64,000 bases of DNA, taken from positions 30,545,501 to 30,609,500 of the forward strand of contig NC_083383.1 in NCBI RefSeq assembly GCF_031755915.1, given 5' to 3'. The translations under genes and the position numbers were made by a program. Origin of the DNA: Ziziphus jujuba. Lineage: Eukaryota; Streptophyta; Magnoliopsida; Rosales; Rhamnaceae. Of this stretch, positions 1-8,367 are shown piece by piece. The notes beneath the pieces were generated by a model that saw nothing but the letters and a program-made list of their open reading frames with translations, did no database searches and was not told where the DNA came from. Numbering within the stretch: the stretch's first letter is position 1; the number at the start of each line of letters is the position of its first letter.

Positions 1-640
1 AGAAACTATAAAACATTCAAATGAAATATCAATTTGACTTTTCTGGTCTTCTAATTTTCCATCTATTGTTCAACCAATCATTATGAGATGAGTTTTAAGT
101 TATGACAAACATTACATATCCAGAAAAATGAGCATCTTAATAAAATTCCAACAGATTTGTGCACTAAATGAAGAGCTCAACTATCACAATAAGATTTAGA
201 AAACGAGAATAATTCCACTGAAAAAAGTACCAAATTATTTTGTCACCTGCCCTTATCTATCAAATAGAAACTATAAAACATTCAAATGATATATCAATTT
301 GACTTTTCTGGTCTTCTAATTTTCCATCTATTATTCAATGCATTTTACTCATCCGAAGCTTGTATAAAATCGATCAAAATCTCTCTTATTTGATCCATTA
401 GATGGTTCTACAAATATTCCAACCTTGGTTTCTGTTACTTGGAGAGGGGGGGGGGGGGGGGGGGGGGAGGGGGGGAGAGGAAGGGTGGGGTGGGTTTCAA
501 TACATTTTACTCATCCGAAGCTGGTATAGAATCCATCAAAATCTCTCTTATTTGTATGGAAGTATATGAATAAATCATTATTTATATAATATAGTAACAG
601 AATATAATGTCTGTCCTAGTAAAAACAAAAAAAATATATG
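1..640. repeat. Third copy of the channel upstream flank (direct repeat of about 7024-7625)
   Basis: This stretch repeats, in the same orientation, the outer upstream part of the left palindrome arm. Both contain the same run of landmarks (ctataaaacattcaaatg, ttgtgcactaaatgaagag, gatggttctacaaatattcc, ttggtttctgttacttgg). A unit of about 262 bp is itself tandemly repeated here (starts near 1 and 264). It keeps five bases (gaagc in 'catccgaagctggtatag', 502-519) that both palindrome arms lack in the matching place, so it branched before the palindrome formed. About 83 bp of its end (558-640) is repeated again at 737-815. Confidence 0.85.
446..480. repeat. G homopolymer and G-rich run
   Basis: A run of 22 consecutive G is followed by further G-blocks broken by single A. 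The homologous positions in the palindrome arms (near 7462, and the complement near 8435) hold only a short G/A stretch, so the run expanded in this copy or is an assembly artefact. It could form a G-quadruplex. Confidence 0.9.
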
Positions 641-799
641 TAATTTCTGATATTGGGGATAATGGTAGTTTCAACAATCAAGGAAGTTACAACATATGGA
701 TCCATGTCTTCAAAGTAGCCTGCCATTTTTTTATATGGAATTATATGAATCAATCATTATCTACATAATATAGTAACAGAATATATAATGTCTGTCCTA

Positions 800-830
<31 letters not shown>

Positions 831-938
831 GTGATTTCTTATATGCTTACAACTCGTGGTAGAAGAAGAAACAAGATATGATAAATTTAATATTTTATTG
901 TAATTTAAATGTTATGATTAATTGCTACTTTTATAATT
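641..938. other. AT-rich gene-free stretch
   Basis: There is no reading frame of note. It contains a TA dinucleotide run (about 806-830) and a short direct repeat 'aaatgttatgattaatt' at about 907-923, repeated at 948-964 just inside the neighbouring inverted-repeat element. Confidence 0.6.
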
Positions 939-1586
939 GTAACACCTAAATGTTATGATTAATTACATATGATATATGTAAAGAGTCTGAATAAGAAACT
1001 ATTAGAATTATATATGTAAGAGTCTTGATAAGAGACTATTAGAATTTAAGATTTGACATTTAAGTGTCACACAACCCAGAAAGAAGAAAGAAAATGATTT
1101 AACATAAATATGGCATTCTAACCCAAAAACAAGAAAGAAAATGATAAGTTGGCATATAAATCACCTTTTTGTAGCCAAAGTTTCCTCATCGGATCCCACA
1201 TGAACAATGTATGTGAGTATGCCTTCTCAGCATCATCGTCACCCTCTGCCGTGTAGCCTATACATTATTTGCTCCGGCAATATAACCCCTCAATTCCCCC
1301 TCCGGTTGGTCCAACCGCTCATCATGTTGCAGTTGTTAAAAATGCAGCTTAACTATCATATTAGCAAGCTCCTCCATTCTTGTTAAAAATTTGAAAAAAT
1401 GGACTGAAAATTGACGGAGAAAGGGTTTTGGTTTTTGGGGGTGGGTTCTTAGATTTACTGGTGTTACTATTTCCTTTTCTTCAGTTTATTTTTTCTCTCT
1501 TTGTACTTAATAAAAAAATTTTAAAAAAAGTGAAAAATAAAACGGCCTCTATTTCCAAGCCCAACTGGAGGTCAACTAGGCCTACT
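939..1586. mobile_element. Left terminal inverted repeat of a 4.2-kb element
   Basis: The sequence beginning gtaacacctaaatgttatga is the diverged reverse complement of 4521-5173, over about 650 bp with small indels. Shared landmarks are 'atgataagttggcata' against 'atgccaacttatcatt', and 'aactaggcctact' against 'agtaggcctaatt'. Arms this long around about 2.9 kb suggest a Mutator-like or foldback DNA transposon. No convincing target-site duplication is visible and no transposase was found, so the class is inferred. Confidence 0.7.
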
Positions 1587-1588
1587 AT

Positions 1589-2397
1589 ATAACAAGCTAA
1601 ATTATGATTTTATAATGAATCAAGAATTTCATCAAAATTCATAAACTTTAGTTGGTATTAGGAAATTCAAATATGTTGTATTGTTTCTACATGTACTCCT
1701 CAATCTGCAATTATGGCACAACAAAGATCATAAAACAAACTATAAGATATAATTAGTAATATCAAAATTATTAAAAAGATAACTTTAAAGAAAATGATAT
1801 GCTGGGCATACAACAATATTATCAAGGCATAAGCAATATTCAAGGATATAGAAGACTAATTCTCAGGGGCATATCTGATATGATCCTCACCTCACTAGGA
1901 CTTCAACGAAGACTTACCAACGGCACTCCCTGGCCTCAACTGCTTCTAACGTCAATCAAAATATTTTGGATACGTCTCAGAGCTCCTACCCTGTCTCCTT
2001 AGCAACGTTTCTCCTTGATTCTTGAATAATACAATTGACTCCTACCAGCTCTCAATCTTTTCTTTGTATGATCTTTTCAATATATCTGATATTATCTCTC
2101 TATATCTTCTTTTAAGATCTCATAACTCAATTAGCCATAAAAGAGATGAGTTTTCCGTAGAAAAATTTCCTAAAGTATTTATAAAATTGAAATTTTATTC
2201 ATAAAATATGAAAAAGTACATAAAATAAGCTTAGAATAGATGACCTCTAAGCATTACAATAAGAGGGGGAGAGAAAATGAAGAGAAGAGGAGGGGAGAAC
2301 TCTTGAAAACTTTAAGACTCTATGACTCCCAAAAACCACGATAATCACAAATGAAACTTGCTCCTATATATAACAAAGGAAAAAAATCTACTTTAAG
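1589..2397. repeat. Left arm of the compact inverted repeat
   Basis: This arm is the reverse complement of 2418-3225 along about 800 bp with scattered mismatches, and the spacer is only 20 bp (2398-2417). On the minus strand it carries the same elements as the right arm: a TATA-like box, an intron donor (cttac|caacgg in plus-strand reading near 1915), an acceptor (ctgcaatt near 1701) and the same first codons. Its reading frame stops after ten codons because a GAA codon has become TAA, and the arm ends at codon 18. Confidence 0.85.
2364..2373 (-). promoter_or_regulatory. Probable TATA box firing outward into the left arm
   Basis: Read on the minus strand this is ttatatatag, the mirror of the box at 2443. 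With the two boxes on either side of a 20-bp loop the hairpin centre would be a divergent promoter. No transcript evidence is available. Confidence 0.4.
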
Positions 2398-2417
2398 CTC
2401 GAGTGCTCATTGGACAC

Positions 2418-3225
2418 CTTAAAGTAGATTCCTCTCCTTCGCTATATATAGAAGCAAGTTTTCATTTGTGATTATCGTAGTTTTTGGGAGTCATAGAGTC
2501 TTAGAGTTTTCAAGAATCCTCCCCTCTTCTTCTCTTCATTTTCTCTCCTCTTATTGTAATACTTAGAGATCAACTGTTCTAAGCTTATATTATGTACTCT
2601 TTCATATTTTATGAATAAAATTTCAATTTTATAAACACTTCGAGAAAGTTTCCTACGGAAAACTCATCTCTTTCATGGCTAATTGAGTTATGAGATCTTA
2701 AAAGAAGATATAGAGAGGTAATATCAGATATATTGAAAAGATCATACAAAGAAAAGATTGAGAGCCAGTAGGAGTCAATTGTATTATTCAAGAATCAAGG
2801 AGAAACATTGCTAAGGAGACAGGGTTGGAGCTCTGAGACGTATCCAAAAGACTTTGGTTGACGTTAGAAGCAGTTGAGGCCAAGGAGTGCCGTTGGTAAG
2901 TCTTCGTTGAAGTCCTAGTGAGGTGAGGATCATATCAGATATGCCCCTGAGAATTAGTCTTCTATATCGTTGAATATTGCTTATGCCTTGATAATATTGT
3001 TGTATGCCTAGCAGATATCGTTTTCTTTAAAGTTATTTTCTTAATAATTTTGATATTACTAATTATATCTTATAGTTTGTTTTATGATCTTTGTTATGCC
3101 ATAATTGCAGATTAAGGAGTACCTGTGGAAACAATACAACATATTTGAATACCTAATATCAACTAAAGCTTATGAATTTTGATGAAATTCTTGATTTATT
3201 AGAAAATTATAATTTAGCTTGTTAT
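2418..3225. repeat. Right arm of the compact inverted repeat
   Basis: This arm pairs with 1589-2397. Read on the plus strand it looks like the 5' end of a transcription unit: TATA-like box at 2443, leader, consensus intron donor (GTTG|GTAAGT, exon end 2895), acceptor (ATAATTGCAG, exon start 3111) and ATG at 3172. It also contains 'gaataaaa' about 170 bp after the TATA box. The repeat stops at 3225, codon 18 of the open frame, while the frame continues beyond it. Confidence 0.85.
2443..2450 (+). promoter_or_regulatory. Probable TATA box of the unit reading into 3172-3447
   Basis: The sequence tatatata lies in a gctatatatagaagc context about 730 bp upstream of the ATG, and the predicted leader intron (2896-3110) removes part of that distance. 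The motif is duplicated in the other arm. Confidence 0.4.
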
Positions 3226-3447
3226 CAGACACTCTTAAATTTCAGAAAGATCTGCTCATATTTCATCAGAGACATTGAAGCATTCCATACACAACAACAT
3301 ATAGAATTGGAGACAGAATTTGAAATCACAACTTGGTATGATTGTCGGAATATAAACGCAAGAATAGTTATGGTAAAGGGTCTTGCCAACACCCTTACTA
3401 TTTTAATAAGAACTCATCCGAAGAATCCCAGATTCGAAGAAGATTAA
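3172..3447 (+). CDS. Unidentified 91-residue open frame downstream of the duplicated promoter
   Basis: I do not recognise this protein. The frame starts MNFDEILDLLENYNLACYQ and is rather hydrophilic, with aromatic and acidic clusters (ELETEFEITTW near residue 46) and no signal peptide or membrane segment. It begins 61 bp after a good intron acceptor at 3110. Only its first 18 codons are duplicated in the opposite arm, where they are interrupted by a stop. A second frame of 80 codons follows at 3468 in another phase. It could be the first ORF of a degenerate retroelement or the captured start of a host gene. Confidence 0.3.
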   Translation: MNFDEILDLLENYNLACYQTLLNFRKICSYFIRDIEAFHTQQHIELETEFEITTWYDCRNINARIVMVKGLANTLTILIRTHPKNPRFEED

Positions 3448-3467
3448 ACATATCTTGTCTTTAAGAC

Positions 3468-3710
3468 TTGTGTATCAAAACTAAGTTTATGAGTACTCAT
3501 AACTTTCGTCTCTTTATCGAAAGTTTTAATTATTTCATAAATAATTTAAGAACAGAAGATTTGATAAATCGTTTAGACGAGCATATTGTTGTTCTAGAAG
3601 CAAAACATAGATATTATCATCATATTATCGGTGAAAGAAGATATCTATGTCGTTTTAGAGTACTAAAGTACAATTTTCCTTCAAAATATATATTATTTTT
3701 TCATCACTAG
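3468..3710 (+). CDS. Unidentified 80-residue open frame
   Basis: It follows the 91-codon frame after 20 bp in a different reading phase. The product is rich in Phe, Tyr, His and Arg, and its middle (residues 28-55) could form an amphipathic helix. No family is recognised. It may be the frameshifted continuation of the frame at 3172 or chance. Confidence 0.2.
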   Translation: MCIKTKFMSTHNFRLFIESFNYFINNLRTEDLINRLDEHIVVLEAKHRYYHHIIGERRYLCRFRVLKYNFPSKYILFFHH

Positions 3711-4520
3711 GTACCTAAAAAGCACCTGTCAAGTTTATTTGGCATTAATTAGTGTAGAAACCTTTAATTTGCAATTATAAGAGATCATATTTTGGTGTAC
3801 GTATATATTGATAGTATTATTAGATGACTGTTTCTTTACTTTATATGAGTTGTACCTAGGTATATTCAATTAGCGTAAGTGATTTTGATGAAGAACTAAT
3901 TAAGAGACTAATTAAAAGGATAAACTTTCTTTCTACATTTTAGTGCAAGCGTACTTAACCCTAAGACCTATATACCATTTTTTCAAAAAGTCCATTTTTA
4001 TGGAATATGAACATTTTTTAAGCTACAACAACTTCAAAATTAAGGATCTATATTGCTACTTTTAAATGTAGAGCATTTAAATTGCAACACATTAGAAATC
4101 AAAGGTAAAAAAAATACAATTAACCTATAACTCAAGGATTATCCTAATTTATCATACTACAAAAATGGTAATTGTCTAATTGACATATAGAGACCTTTAA
4201 AATATTATCGAAAAATATATATAGACTTTTGAAACCTCATTTTGACAAAAATCCCATTTTCAAAACTGAGCAAATAACAAGCTCATTTTTTCAAAAAGAA
4301 AAAAGAAAGAAAAAAAAAATTAAGGGTTTATTTTGAAAGAAAAAAAAATTAAATAAAAAAAAAAAGAAAAAGGGTAATTTCTTTTTTTAATTGATATCTA
4401 TTTGAAACCCAAATGTCAACCCAATATTATTATATCGGCTTCTCTTGACTTTGATTGGGAGTCTTGAGCTGTAGACCCATCTTCTCTTGCCCAACCCCAT
4501 ATGGGTGATTATCTCACAGA
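3711..4520. other. Gene-free interior of the 4.2-kb inverted-repeat element
   Basis: This is AT-rich sequence with several A-runs (4300-4370) and no frame above 60 codons. Nothing resembling a transposase can be read in it. Confidence 0.55.
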
Positions 4521-5173
4521 GTAGGCCTAATTGACCTCCAGTTGGGCTTGAAAATAGAGGCTGTTTTATTTTTCTTTCTTTTTTTTTTTTTTATTAAGTA
4601 CAAAGAGAGAAAAAATAAACTGAAAAAAAAAGAAATAGCAACACCAGTAAAGCTTAGAACCCACCTCTAAAAACCAAAACCCTTTCTCTGTCAATCTTCA
4701 ATCCATTTTTCCAAATTTTTAACAAAAATGGAGAAACTTGCTAATATGATAGTCGAGCTACATTTACAAAAACTGCAGCACAATGAGCAGTTGAACCAAC
4801 CGGAGGGAAAATTGAGGGGTTATATTGCCAGAGCGAATAATGCAAAGGCTGCACGGCAGAAGGTGACGATGATGCTAAGAAGGCATACTCACATAAATTG
4901 TTCATGTGAGATCTGATTAGGGAACCTTGGCTACAAAAAGGGTGATTTATATGCCAACTTATCATTTTCTTTTTTGTTTTTGGATTAGAATGCCATATTT
5001 ATTTTAAATCATTTTCTTTCTTCTTTTTGGGTTGTGTAACACTTAAATAATCAGTCAATTTTTAAATTATAATAGTCTCTTATCAAGACTCTTTACATAT
5101 GTAATTCTAATAGTCTATTATTCAGACTCTTTACATATATCATATATAATTAATCATAGCATTTAGATGTTAC
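4521..5173. mobile_element. Right terminal inverted repeat of the 4.2-kb element
   Basis: This is the counterpart of 939-1586. It holds a 62-codon frame (4728-4916, +, MEKLANMIVELHLQKLQ...) of Gln/Lys/Arg-rich helical character. The same region in the left arm is broken by substitutions, so it is weak evidence for a gene. The arm ends with aatcatagcatttagatgtt followed by ac, and the channel palindrome begins about 3 bp later. Confidence 0.7.
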
Positions 5174-5361
5174 AATCTACCTCATATACTGATGCCTTAA
5201 AAAAATCATCAATTCTCATCACACACATGATGAATAAAAAATGTCTAGCCTTTGTACAAAACAGTGTTCAGTTCTATTTGTTCCATTTCAATAGAACAAA
5301 TCATCTATGCATCCTTCCTTTATTGTTGCTTCTGATCGATCGTAATCCTCCCCGATCCTCC

Positions 5362-6510
5362 CTAATCCTGCTCTCTCAGCTCACTATTTTCCTGTAATAT
5401 ACCTTATAAACTTCGTAAGATAAAATAATTTTGTTAGATTTTTACTTAATATATAATTCAATATTTTATTTCACGAACTTCACTTACATCCTGAAATATA
5501 CGAGCCAGTAGTGGCACTATGAAATGTGATCCTATATATGTCATCACAACCATGTTGCTTAATAATATTATTGGAGTGACATACATCTCCAATATGTTGA
5601 CAGCATGAATGTCTCCGTAACCTGTCATTAGAATTTATTTATTTATTTGTTTTCCAATTTAACAACTCTTACAGTCGCATTTTAAGAATAACAAATAAAG
5701 TAGCAATAAAAAAAATATTTCTTTTACCAAGTGTAGTAATTGCGCTCATGGTATAGTAGAAACATATGCCATAATTCTTCCACACTGCTTCCTTGTTGAA
5801 ATTATAAGTCTTGTTGCTGTCCATTGTTACACTTCCTAGCCACGTGTCTTTAGGATCTGGCCAAATCATGGCTAAACCAAAGTATAAACATGCTACGAAG
5901 TGTACCCAGTACGCTCTCAGTACCACAAACCTTAAAATGAGTACGACCACGCTCCTCATTAAGTGCCTTTTCATCCTCCTCTTCACTGTGTTGAGGTAGC
6001 AGTGAGTAGTGATTATGAAAAGTGCTCCGAGTCCTATCATGTACACAGACAACTTCAACACTTTTGTCCACTTCCATGGTTTCCATCTCAATGCTTTAAT
6101 GGCCATTTTGCATATCTATTCAAAACAGTAAATACAAAATTACAACATTTCTGTTAATACCTATTTGAAACATTACATAGTAACTATTGCACAAAATAAG
6201 TACTACCTTATATGTGACTATCCAAGTAAAGTAACCCAAGGTATTGCAGATGTATAAACACCTGCCAAATAAATGAAATATGTAAATAACAATTGAAAAA
6301 GAAAGTAAATTACCAGCCAGTTCTTGTGAACCCAGTGCTTGTAATTCTTTTAAGCACAAGGTCAATGATGCCAATACCATCGTTACAAAATCACACCAAA
6401 ATATAAATGTATGGTGTAGTTTCTGATGATTGAATGTGAGTGTAAACACACTGCAATATGCTAATTGCAAAATGAAAACTGCCATGAATATTTTTCATTT
6501 CCATTTGCAT
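5362..6510 (-). pseudogene. SKOR/GORK-like K+ channel fragment, left palindrome copy, with nonsense codon
   Basis: The exons mirror the right-arm copy: 6314-6510, 6207-6261, 5728-6115, 5488-5621 and 5362-5391, with the same splice sites and lengths (197, 55, 388, 134, 30 bp). The third exon encodes transmembrane and pore-loop sequence ending in TTLG. The fourth starts with the GYGDIHAVN potassium filter. Codon 40 is TGA (complement at 6391-6393) where the right copy has GGA, so the full frame is broken. A product could still start at the Met of MAIKALRW (codon 88), which would keep the S4-S5 to S6 pore module. I call it a pseudogene on the assumption that the upstream ATG is the real start. 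Confidence 0.65.
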
Positions 6511-6764
6511 TTTTAGAATGATAAGGAAAGAAAGAAAAAAAAAATCCAAACCAAATATGGCAAACCAATTATTATAAGATGAATTTTAAGTTATAACAAA
6601 CATACATATCAAGAAAAATGAGCATCTTAATAAAATTTCAATAGATTTGTGCACTAAATGAAGAGCTAAACTATCGCAGTAAAATTTAGAAAATGTGAAT
6701 TAATTCCACTGAAAGAAGTACCAAATTATTGTGTCACCTGCCCTAATCTATCGAATAAAAACTA

Positions 6765-7400
6765 TAAAACATTCAAATGAAATATCAATTTGATTTTTTT
6801 TGTTTTCTAATTTTTCATCTATTGTTCAACCAATTATTATGAGATGAGTTTTAAGTTATGACAAATATTACATATCCATAAAAATGAGTATTTTAATAAA
6901 ATTTCAACAGATTTGTGCACTAAATGAAGAGCTCAACTATCACAATAAGATTTAGAAAATGAAAATAATTCCACTGAAAGAAGTATCAAATTATTTTATC
7001 ACCTGTCCTGATCTATCAAATAGAAACTATAAAACATTCAAATGAAATATCAATTTTACTGTTCTGCTCTTTTAATTTTCCATCTATTGTTAAACCAATC
7101 ATTATGAGATGAGTTTTAAGTTATGATAAATATTACATATCCAAAAAAATGAGCATATTAATAAAATTCCAACAAATTTGTGCACTAAATGAAGAGTTCA
7201 ATTATCACAATAAGATTTAGAAAATATGAATTAATTCCACTGAAAGAAGTACCAAATTATTGTGTCACTTGTCCTGATCTATCAGATAGAAACTATAAAA
7301 CATTCAAATGAACTATCAATTTGACTTTTCTGGTCTTCTAATTTTCCATCTATTGTTCAATACATTTTACTCATCTGAAGCTGGTATAGAATCGATCAAA
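6765..7400. repeat. Tandem repeat, period about 262 bp, upstream of the left channel copy
   Basis: Successive units start near 6768, 7027 and 7289, each with actataaaacattcaaatg. The last is partial. The same array is mirrored at about 8570-9150 in the right arm, and one to two units are present at 1-300. Units differ by point changes. Confidence 0.85.
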
Positions 7401-7628
7401 ATCTTTCTTATTTGATCCATTAGATGGTTCTACAAATATTCCAACCTTGGTTTCTGTTACTTGGGGGAAGAGAAGGGTGAGGTGGGTTTTAATGCATTTT
7501 ACTCATCTGGTATAGAGTCCATCAAAATCTATCTTATTTGTATGGAAATTATATGAATAAATCATTATCTATATAATATAGTAACATAATATAATATCTG
7601 TCCTAGCAAAAACGAAAAAAGTATATAT

Positions 7629-7917
7629 CCTCTTTGGCCCAACACATGGGCCTCAAGGTTTTATAGTCAAAACGCATCTTGGAAGTAAAAGGGGAGCACA
7701 CGCTTATAAGGCGTTCCTTCAACCCCTTTCCAATCGATGTGGGATGCAACATATACTTCCCCACTCCCTCCCAGGGCATCTGATCCCCAGTTAGGCCCAC
7801 CGATCCGAGTTTGGCTCTGATACCAAAGCTAAGCCCAGTCCAAGATATTGTCCTCTTTGGCCCAACACATGGACCTCAAGATTTTATAGTCAAAACGCGT
7901 CTTGGAAGTAAAAGGGA
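7629..7917 (-). mobile_element. Broken TRIM-like LTR retroelement in the palindrome loop
   Basis: About 65 bp is directly repeated (7629-7693 and 7852-7916, cctctttggcccaacacatg...). Between the copies the minus strand reads TGGTATCAGAGC (complement at 7814-7825), the usual initiator-tRNA-Met primer-binding site, directly after the end of the upstream repeat. The 3' repeat begins near 7752 with the 'cccacatcg' motif common in plant TRIM LTRs. Both repeats are truncated and there is no coding capacity, as expected for a TRIM. Confidence 0.65.
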
Positions 7918-8367
7918 TGTGGATAATAAAAACAGTCATAAAGTGTTTTTATTATTAAAAAGAAGGCTATAAATACACTGAATGTTATAGAAAATTTTAC
8001 AATGAAGTATAACAACACAACTACAAGTTGTATTACAAGCTCCATGTCTCTTTATTCTATGTCATTATCGTCATATTTTATGATAGCGTTTATAGCTGTA
8101 TAGTAGTCTTCTATATCTATATAAAAACTAAAGGTTTTTTGTCTACTTGTAAACCATAATTCCTTTTTCATTTTTATTTTAGCTTGTATATTCTTTAAGC
8201 AATTTATATAAGCAATTTATATAAGATGTATGTATGTATACAAAGCGGCAGTATGATGAGTAATAATAATATGCATAAATTTGTATGCTGTATGTTTTTA
8301 TCCATAATTTTAGTATAGATGTCTATAAATCGTTATTAGTCTCAAGACTGCCTTGTTAGATGTCTAT
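7918..8367. other. Rest of the palindrome loop, gene-free
   Basis: This is AT-rich, unique sequence between the TRIM fragment and the right arm. It has a duplicated 'aagcaatttatat' (about 8198-8225). No coding or RNA feature was recognised. Confidence 0.55.

Larger units (their letters stand above)
5177..7538. repeat. Left arm of the 5.6-kb channel palindrome
   Basis: It is the reverse complement of 8368-10735 at high identity: exon lengths are conserved to the base and only scattered substitutions and small indels are seen. The outer edge is 'ctacctcatatactgatg' (5177) against 'catcagtatatgaggtag' (near 10735). The inner edge is 'tggtatagagtccatcaaaa' against its complement at about 8374. 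It contains the broken channel copy and a tandem repeat with a period of about 262 bp upstream of it. Confidence 0.95.

Noticed and set aside
2418..3710. Idea that the compact inverted repeat is an endogenous pararetrovirus leader
   Set aside because: A TATA box, leader and small frames are suggestive, but no coat, movement, protease or reverse-transcriptase sequence is present. A host gene start or other element explains it equally well.
5362..6510. Assignment of the channel to plant CNGCs
   Set aside because: The filter is GYGD, as in K+-selective Shaker-type channels. CNGCs lack it. GYFPW...YK and GYGDIHAVN fit SKOR/GORK.
7603..7800. A 65-codon minus-strand frame
   Set aside because: It runs through the TRIM LTR and primer-binding region and is not a gene.
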